Below are positions 61,601-64,000 of a DNA stretch of 64,000 nt, in pieces. Origin of the DNA: Micromonospora zingiberis (GTDB lineage Bacteria > Actinomycetota > Actinomycetes > Mycobacteriales > Micromonosporaceae); the NCBI RefSeq assembly GCF_004331455.1, contig NZ_SJJR01000008.1, positions 1-64,000 of the forward strand. The letters are read 5' to 3'. Position 1 is the stretch's first letter; every line of letters starts with the position of its first letter. A program made the position numbers and the translations under genes. The notes beneath the pieces were generated by a model. The model had not been told where the DNA came from. It did not search any database and saw only the letters and a program-made list of their open reading frames with translations.

Positions 61601-61615
61601 ATGGTAGGTCCCCAT
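49688..61615 (-). CDS. Hybrid PKS-NRPS megasynthase: FAAL-ACP-KS-(vestigial AT)-KR-ACP-C-A-PCP-C-reductase
   Basis: A 3974-aa assembly line; positions are approximate. The fatty-acyl-AMP ligase (1-590) has FLQFSSGSTGAPRGVRLTHD. ACP1 has GGSSLKAM (633). KS (680-1115) has Cys in DTACSSA, His in EAHGTGTELGD and KTNLGH. A shortened AT-like stretch (1200-1410) has GHGVGE where GHSxGE is required. KR (1650-1830) has VIVGGGGGIGAEL and GDYAAANGYLDAF. ACP2 has LGLDSL (1960). C1 has HHAAADG (2175). A (2505-2995) has FTSGSTGRPKG. PCP has LGGDSI (3071). C2 has HHLIGDG (3290). The C-terminal reductase-like domain (3600-3974) has VAVVGLGSIG and resembles acyl-ACP reductase. The adenylation pocket read by eye is about D-A-R-S-V-V-L-I-N, which I cannot assign. 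It likely makes a lipo-keto amino product released by reduction. Confidence 0.9.
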   Translation of the reverse strand: MGTYHPAVSTAIGPGARRGLLDVLLGAADRTPDQVIVHVREDGAERTVSFRQLRDEALRVAGGYRAAAVAPGTPALLLADAGDDFQPMFWGALAAGLVPVPLPPEPNRVRAVRDLLSDAVVVTDDATAAVASGLPAPVLRLAELRTGTPPAELPTFAGDDVAFLQFSSGSTGAPRGVRLTHDNVLANLEQARLASAAGPDDVLVTWMPYFHDMGLIGTHLTPLAIGLKQVRIGPLAFAKRPALWFTTAHKHRATLLSAANFALALAVRRVPAQTLAGLDLSAVRCVVVGAEPISPAVWRSFLAHTRPARLDPAALRPVYGLAEATLAVTFPPPGEVAVPHVLDRVELSQGRAVPTQPGPHAVELMDLGHPVAGCALRVVDDHGRPLAEQRVGQIEVRGPNVAPGYHRAPQASRETFVDGWLRTGDLGFLRDGRLCVTGRAKDVVFVNGRTFHAADLEAVAVATAGLPGQVTAVVGATDPGSGGERVVVFVPWARPPAEAGVVLAAVRARVAEACGHDDVRVLPLPPGAFARTTSGKLRRRRMRERYLAGDFADRERRWCAPDASTPTDSVPGASTPTDSAPGASTPTDRVPADPRVAAWSRPELEALVREVWARVLGRSPATIGPDDRFLAIGGSSLKAMEVLAGLEDALGTPLNPADLRDCPTVTALADRLAAGPVSRPSGDPAGGSRGGGAGPALAVIGMACRFPGADTPEEFWQRLVDGVDAVDTVPAHRWTPSEGAARWGSFLDDPMLFDAGFFGLTEQEARLTDPHARLFLEIGYEALERAGYAGPRRHGHRIGVFAAVGESAYPQLLATDGPAGGAAALIGNLRNLIPARLAQALDLTGPAMAVDTACSSALVALHLAARSLAAGECDVAVVGGVNLNLTETGYRLLDAAEALSPTGRCRAFDADADGFVPGEGGAALVLRRVDDAHADGDEVLAVVAGTAVGNDGRSLSLLAPNPHRQWEVIAQAYRDAGIDPATVSYVEAHGTGTELGDPVEVRSLAAAYPPPADGVPRGLGSVKTNLGHLLNSAGLPALVKVVLALRHRYLPPALHHARPAVRCDLTGAGFAVVTEGRPWTAPGPLVAGVNGFGFGGTNAHAILREAPTAPAAALDGSAAGLATLGAHSATALRQAARELAAYLRAHPELTEADVCASAGTARDDAPYRLAVVADGDLAARLDSAADALGAHTEPVGRRPRTVFVLPDDGVALSTAAVRDLHDRLPVFRERLTELGATPVRGRPLLSWCLTGPVADPRVAGPVAVAVGLALAGQLAAWGVRPDRLLGHGVGELAAAAARGELDPAEAIRRAGAVAEGSVGPDSGVILGQVRDDGHDTVVDLGATGLAAASRQAGAVRVLTVLDRAAQSGAATTALLAAVGQLWTLGGPLDRAALYAGRRRVPVPTYPFQRRSYPPPAVVPLHRIAWREAPLGTGELPARVRLCGPGADGDLAVRLAATLTERGVTVQVGPECAGDGAPPELTVLLAGAAADPPDVAALDLAVEGQVRALRAVLDAPDARLGRLLVVTEDVQVTGDVQGAGDVQVTGDVQVTGDVRGAGAQERPRPVQAVLGGLCAALADERPGLRTRVIDLSSVDDVPSRVEAVCREASGGQLADATTHGGQLTGTAWRAGRRLGRYLVSTGGTAARSGAPQPSDGVHVIVGGGGGIGAELARTLARQGQPTLLLAGRSAQAPDGLLDELTAAGAAATYQRCDVSVPADVDALFAGLPRVQTVWHAAATVRVGTLAAKSVPDVLAVLAPKVRGSYLLAEALRRHGHGRAALVGFSSVSAVLPGLAGAIGDYAAANGYLDAFAAAQRAAGRPFQSVGFAAVTDTGMAARGGAGSRRESPGALTVRAAVGALQAARDVDAAHLIVADLRPGGGGVPAVRPEPTPAAAAPKPAGLAVAGLPQVPAGVRVDGPDVGQPGVEELARLLRRLLAEPLHRASEEIADDVSFLALGLDSLAAVDLVKRLEDELGRQLPVTLFFEYTTVATLAAALAESGTAPPAPPAEKAVPPAPSLSQAVPPVGAAASSALSAGAVFPAVPVADGEPVALTAVQRAWYVNERLHPSVASYAFVRQTVTGPLDANLLGQALAGLVAQHPMLRVRFVADATDPRQVIGAPAGTRYEVQPLTGPLTALEERLCNTPVDLTRQPPLRAVLAQERPDLAHLILLLHHAAADGFSLNLLSEQLWADYTALAAGRTPTVRPASGSFVGFAAAAVPPREADLAYWRRTLDEPGWTLRLPYDGDPAGLPAPPCVTHLEELDDLLVARLRERAAEAGVSLFHLLLAGYLRCLARWSGQRRVPVNVARAGRDARMPGIERIVGPFADTLPLLAEVDPAEPVARMADRLRRSWSEAQRHGSVSSLDLARLLRPSGGGPRTASPAGFSFARFPVTTDPDCPVAVAPTAAGSGSAATQLSLLWWESGTTLRLSWNFPLRLFRRQTVARLAAEHHRELVDLAAGQQREIVGLDGWQPARGVAGARPEPADTVRQVAETGDVSARIRLVCRRTPDAVAVTDGRRALTYRELDRAADRVAGQLAAHGVRPGQHVGLLTAPGPDSIIGVVGILRAAAAWVPLDAAHPPARLDGQLHRADVTVVLHDDDCAGTVARLAGTARPVRLGAETHPVPTGMPTAAPQDTAYVIFTSGSTGRPKGVPVTHRSMMNYLDWAIDTFGYHAGDRLAQTASICFDAAVRQILAPLLVGATVVTFGRSELRDPAALLSRLERDRLTVWSSVPTLWERLLRAAEERTTRDGVPPDLRALRWVHVGGEELSPVPVRRWFDLFGAGCRITNLYGPTEATINATWHLIDARPDDVVHRLPIGRPVGGAEVRVVDPHGIPCPPGVAGELLLGGVGITAGYLGEPELTAAAFVEQGGERYYRSGDRGRVAPDGTLEFLGRLDDQVKIHGYRLEPGEIEAVLRTHPAVAAATVLHQAEPHPRLHAFVASAPGTEPTVAQLRGYLADRLPEQLIPARLHLLEVLPLTPTGKVDRDRLRAHAGIAPASAPVPPSTSRQGQQPWTEVACGRGHQSATAAGSGAAEAGDRDTEARLARIWGDLLDLPTIGPDDDFFVLGGDSILALEVFARAARQFPATPRPTVIYRHRTLRQLATAIDAAVAADAAAIAGVNGQVADRTDGQAAAGTSSADSGGDPVGTIVAGPGDDSAGPYPVTATQRGFLLADAVTPGAGTAWLARLRLRGRLRRDLLQHAVDLLVARHPMLRTVFPAGVRPPVQQELPASLRLPIGYETLTDPAELAARVAAERGRPFEAWAWPLVRLRLLALAPDEHILLVHAHHLIGDGYSAALLGHELLTVYHQLVAGRPGDLSPLRTHFRQYVALLADRAVGPPEPAAYAWWAGRFGTPYRPPVLRADGNATAPSPACGFTLDATVVSGLRRLAADAGTTLYAPVLTAYHRAVARLTGQDDLVFGLALTGRDHPLPDLHRVFGPCAAMLPLRLGGSAGFAEQVVGVAAEVTAARQYDDPPSIAAAVPAGAGGTPAGAQFFFSFLDFAALDPPPSATPAAAADEAGAGRLSLDWDAESELTPPPLGTDLFLTARPGPDGLRVTLRGAPGAVSPAELDRLADWLRADLEAAARPVDATVRGTDRTRRSRLAAAIVGYLPPPAQLAEIAGLPAGSLPRAQVRDLLFPGGRPRLLEELTTPLGVTGFVCLPRFADELAAAGDALATEAGAAVDLAASLGARCVSLAGMIPARTGYGVGVLRRTHSGVAVTTGHAATVVSVVRTVEAALAAAGRDLAGHSLAVVGLGSIGLSSLRLLLARTPYPPARLVLCDVPAAAPRLAEQAARLRADGFAGTIEVSPSTPGIAAAGYTAQVVIAATSAATQPVEVDRLVAGTILVDDSFPPAVHPGRALARMRGDRDILVTGGGLLHVGETRRDLPADLPPVAGYGAALGLPGTIASCRLESLLWTAVPDLPLVHGLVDDATAAAYAQAMTAAGIGAAPLHLLHHLIDPDLPGKLPG
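56957..57046. repeat. 18-bp tandem repeat inside the megasynthase (before KR)
   Basis: Five near-identical 18-bp units with consensus GACGTCCCCGGTGACCTG. They encode repeating DVQVTG/DVQGAG hexapeptides in the linker ahead of the KR domain on the minus strand. Confidence 0.85.
59850..59939. repeat. 30-bp tandem repeat inside the megasynthase (FAAL-ACP linker)
   Basis: Three consecutive 30-bp units differing at a few positions. They encode the decapeptide repeat PGASTPTDS(V/A) in the linker between the FAAL and ACP1. The start of each unit reads CTGTCCGTCGG on the plus strand. Confidence 0.88.
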
Positions 61616-61678
61616 GATCTTCGGCTGACAGCCGGTGGCGGCGATCGCCAGTGGGCGGACCCGTTCGTGCCGCTGCGG

Positions 61679-62203
61679 TCAGGAGACGCCTGGACCGGTG
61701 CCCGCGGCGGTCACCGGCCGAGCAGTGTCCACCGTGGCCCCCGGAGCACCGTTCATGCTGGCCGGGTCGGTGATCGGACGGGAGACCATCTCGTCGGTCG
61801 GGATCGGTCCCGCGCAGGACGGGCAGACCACGACCAACTCGACCGGGTGATCGCAGCGGGCATGCACCATCTCCCGGTTCGGTTGATGGTCACCGCAGTG
61901 CTTGTCCCCCCACTGCATCAGCGCGGTGAGCACGGGCGCCAGCTCCCGTCCGCGCGCGGTGAGGTGGTACTCGTGGCGTACCGGCCGGTCCCGGTAGGGG
62001 ACACGCTCGAAGATGCCGGCCTCGACCAGGGTGTTGAGCCGCTGGGCGAGCACGTTGCGGGCAATGCCGAGGTTGCTCAGGAGCGACTCGAAACGGCAGT
62101 CACCCACCATCGCGTTGCGGATGATGAGCAACGTCCAGCGTTCACCGATGACTTCGAGCGCACGCGCGATCGAGCAGTCCTGTCCATACCCGCGGGAAGA
62201 CAT
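61679..62203 (-). CDS. HxlR-family transcriptional regulator
   Basis: A 174-aa MarR-like HxlR regulator. It opens MSSRGYGQDCSIARALEVIG with the family's N-terminal Cys, followed by ERWTLLIIRNAMVGDCRFES, GIARNVLAQRLNTLVEAGIF and the wing YRDRPVRHEYHLTARGREL. A C-terminal extension has a CxxC-like pair (CDHPVELVVVCPSCAG), unusual for the minimal family and perhaps metal- or redox-active. I chose ATG at 62203; a longer frame upstream is antisense or shadow to the MFS gene. It lies between the MFS exporter and the megasynthase, all on the minus strand, so it may control either. Confidence 0.88.
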   Translation of the reverse strand: MSSRGYGQDCSIARALEVIGERWTLLIIRNAMVGDCRFESLLSNLGIARNVLAQRLNTLVEAGIFERVPYRDRPVRHEYHLTARGRELAPVLTALMQWGDKHCGDHQPNREMVHARCDHPVELVVVCPSCAGPIPTDEMVSRPITDPASMNGAPGATVDTARPVTAAGTGPGVS

Positions 62204-62259
62204 TGATCCATCGTAGAGGCCACCAGGTCGGCCTTGCGTGGTGGAAATTGCGAACCTCA

Positions 62260-63702
62260 CTACGTTTTTCCCCTGGGCACCGGGGCGCCCTCGTGCCGCA
62301 GCAACAGCAACGCCGCGAGCAGGCCGACCACGGCGAGGCCACCGGCCACCGCGAGCGCCGTGTGCAGGCCGCCGTCCACCGATGTCGGCAACTGGGCGGT
62401 GACAGGTGCCGCCTGGTGCGCGACGAGTACGGCCGACATGACGGCCAGCCCGATCGCCCCACCCAGACTGAACGAGGCGTCGGTGAGGCTTGAGGTGGTG
62501 GCGGAGTCGGCCTCGGTGGCGCCAAGGGTCACGGCGATCTGCGCGGCCACGAAGGCGGCTCCGGCGCCGACGCCGACCACGGGTAGCACACTGAGGAAGT
62601 TCCCGGTGGCCAGCGGGCCGTTGACCATGGCCAGGGCCAGCAGGCCGGCACCGGCGAGGGCCATGCCCGCCAGTGCGACCGTCCGCAGCCCGTGCCGTAG
62701 CACCACGGCCTGGCCCACGTACGAGCCGACCACCGACGGCAGGGTCAGGGCGACCATCAGCGCACCGAACCCGGTGGCGGACAGGCCCAGCGTCTCCTGG
62801 CCGTACAGGGTGATCAGCAGCAGCACCCCGTCGACCACCGTGCCGGCGGTGAACAGCACGACCAGGCCACCCACCCGGGTGCGGGAACGCAGCAACCCAG
62901 GGCGCACCAGGGGACGCGTGCTCCGCGCCTCGATGGCCAGGAAGAGCAGCAACAGCACCAACGCACCGGCCAACCGCAGCAGCGCAATGCCGGTGGAACC
63001 ACCGGGGACGAACGCCGCGACGATCGTCCAGCCGATCAGGGCCAGGGCACCGATCAGGCTGGCCGCGCCGGCCACCTCCAGCGGATGCCCGGCAGTGGCG
63101 CAGCCATCGGCGGGCAGGATCGGGGCGAGCAGCGCGGCGACGATCCCCACCGGCACGTTGACGAGGAACACCCACCGCCAGCCGAGACCATCGGTGAGCA
63201 GGCCGCCGAGCAGCAGCCCGGCGGTGCCGCCGAAGGCGCCGATCAGCGTCCACAGGCCGAGCGCGCGGGCTCGGGCGGGACCGTTGCCGAGAGCGGTGGC
63301 GAGCAGCGGCAGCGCGGTCGTCGCGACAAGTGCGGCGCCGATGCCCTGCAACGCGCGGGCACCGATCAGCACCCCACCCGACCAGGCCACCGCCGACAGC
63401 AGCGAGGCGGCGGTGACCACCACCAGGCCGGTGGTGAACAGCCGGCGGCGGCCGAACAGTTCGGCCAACCGGGTGCTGAACAGCAGTACGCCACCGAAGC
63501 TGATCAGGAAGGCCGACATGAACCAGTGCACGGTCGCCGTGGACAGGGTCAACGCCTGCTGGATGCTCGGAATCGCGACGTAGACGATGGTGCTGTCCAC
63601 CGCCACCATCAGGAACGACGCGCCGAGTGCGCCGAGGGCCAGCCACTGCCGTCCGCCGAGATGTGCCGCCGATGCGGACGCTCCGCTGAAGTTGTCCACC
63701 AT
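62260..63702 (-). CDS. MFS exporter (DHA2/EmrB-QacA type)
   Basis: A 480-aa drug:H+ antiporter with about 14 hydrophobic segments. Motif A-like LAELFGRRRLFTTGLVVVT follows transmembrane helix 2. Motif C-like GALQGIGAALVATTALPLL and GGLLTDGLGWRWVFLVNVPV are typical of the 14-TM family, as is the early VDSTIVYVAIPSIQQAL. I chose ATG at 63702 with AAGGGG upstream; 14 extra codons to 63744 are possible. It probably exports the megasynthase product or a related toxic compound. The downstream HxlR gene is a plausible regulator. Confidence 0.92.
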   Translation of the reverse strand: MVDNFSGASASAAHLGGRQWLALGALGASFLMVAVDSTIVYVAIPSIQQALTLSTATVHWFMSAFLISFGGVLLFSTRLAELFGRRRLFTTGLVVVTAASLLSAVAWSGGVLIGARALQGIGAALVATTALPLLATALGNGPARARALGLWTLIGAFGGTAGLLLGGLLTDGLGWRWVFLVNVPVGIVAALLAPILPADGCATAGHPLEVAGAASLIGALALIGWTIVAAFVPGGSTGIALLRLAGALVLLLLFLAIEARSTRPLVRPGLLRSRTRVGGLVVLFTAGTVVDGVLLLITLYGQETLGLSATGFGALMVALTLPSVVGSYVGQAVVLRHGLRTVALAGMALAGAGLLALAMVNGPLATGNFLSVLPVVGVGAGAAFVAAQIAVTLGATEADSATTSSLTDASFSLGGAIGLAVMSAVLVAHQAAPVTAQLPTSVDGGLHTALAVAGGLAVVGLLAALLLLRHEGAPVPRGKT

Positions 63703-64000
63703 GCCAGCCCCTTGGTTCCCCCGTGGTGCGGAAGCTAGTTGCATCTGGCGCGCGTCAGACGTGCCGTGAGCGGTTAACGGCCGCAGTGGCCACGGGTACG
63801 ACGAACGGACCCGGGGTGCGACCGGGTTGTCTCTGGGTGGGTGGCCAAGGCTGTCGCGCGTGCGGGACCGCCCACCACCACGTCGGTCCGGTTTTGAAAC
63901 TTACGTGGGCCAATGAAGATAGCAGTCGGGCGTCCCCAGCACGACCCTGTCGTGTCTGAGTTGCCCGGCTATGCCGCGCCCACCTTGCGGTCGTCTCGGG

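Noticed and set aside
1..64000. CRISPR arrays, tRNA, rRNA genes and known riboswitches
   Set aside because: Read on both strands; no regularly spaced direct repeats of CRISPR type, cloverleaf or riboswitch core was seen. A covariance-model search would be the decisive test.
63745..64000. Possible transposase scrap at the right edge (minus-strand CWGRPTAIFIGPRKFQ)
   Set aside because: Too short and without a confident family match. The region is otherwise just the upstream sequence of the MFS gene.

Overview
The window is 64 kb of very GC-rich DNA. It has frequent GTG starts, many 4-base ATGA stop/start overlaps, SARP-type regulators and two natural-product loci. This points to a filamentous actinomycete, plausibly of the Micromonosporaceae, although no rRNA or tRNA gene is present to confirm that.

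Region 1 (1-3.4 kb) holds the 5' part of a TrmH/SpoU RNA methyltransferase running off the left edge, then a PhyH-type dioxygenase diverging from a GyrI-like effector-binding protein. After these comes a scrap yard: a frameshifted gene, a truncated LexA DNA-binding domain, and two transposase remnants.

Region 2 (3.4-20.7 kb) is a catabolic/uptake locus. The minus-strand block (14919 to 3426) runs: substrate-binding lipoprotein, LLM flavin monooxygenase, DszC/SfnB-like acyl-CoA-dehydrogenase-fold oxidoreductase, ketopantoate-reductase-like protein, SsuC-type permease, SsuB-type ATPase, FAH-family hydrolase, second LLM monooxygenase, and a 976-aa FAD/Fe-S oxidase. From the second gene on, most genes overlap by 1-8 bases. 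A LysR regulator and a second FAD-linked oxidase follow. Then come an alpha/beta hydrolase, a mercaptopyruvate-type sulfurtransferase and a flavin reductase. The flavin reductase could feed FMNH2 to the two LLM enzymes. The likely job is scavenging sulfur (or another heteroatom) from an organic compound. Three GATAGG elements mark the three presumed LysR-controlled promoters.

Region 3 (20.7-27.4 kb) mixes intact genes with decayed mobile DNA. The intact genes are a small membrane protein, a fatty-acid desaturase and a divergent DesK/DesR-like two-component pair. The decayed parts are a serine-recombinase tail, an IS256-type transposase with two nonsense codons, and frameshifted hypothetical genes. 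A striking nested inverted repeat lies at 22387-22436. Region 4 (27.5-30.6 kb) is a TetR/SDR/ABC-2 exporter operon with a clear TetR operator over its start codon.

Region 5 (30.8-46.5 kb) is the most interesting part: a complete lanthipeptide locus. A 73-aa precursor with a GG cleavage site is followed by an acyl-CoA-dehydrogenase-like flavoprotein, a full-length LanB, LanC, an ABC transporter carrying a C39 leader peptidase, a DxD glycosyltransferase-like protein, an FAD-linked oxidase and a GT4-like glycosyltransferase. From the flavoprotein on, all genes overlap by a few bases. Two convergent SARP/NB-ARC regulators follow, and three 11-bp direct repeats upstream of the precursor look like a SARP binding site. 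The set predicts a glycosylated, oxidised class I lanthipeptide matured by a class II-style transporter-protease.

Region 6 (46.6-49.5 kb) holds a TetR/amidohydrolase pair and a MORN-repeat protein. Region 7 (49.7-63.7 kb) is one 3975-codon megasynthase: FAAL-ACP-KS-(vestigial AT)-KR-ACP-C-A-PCP-C-reductase. Its C-terminal domain resembles cyanobacterial acyl-ACP reductase. An HxlR regulator and an MFS exporter lie upstream of it on the same strand.
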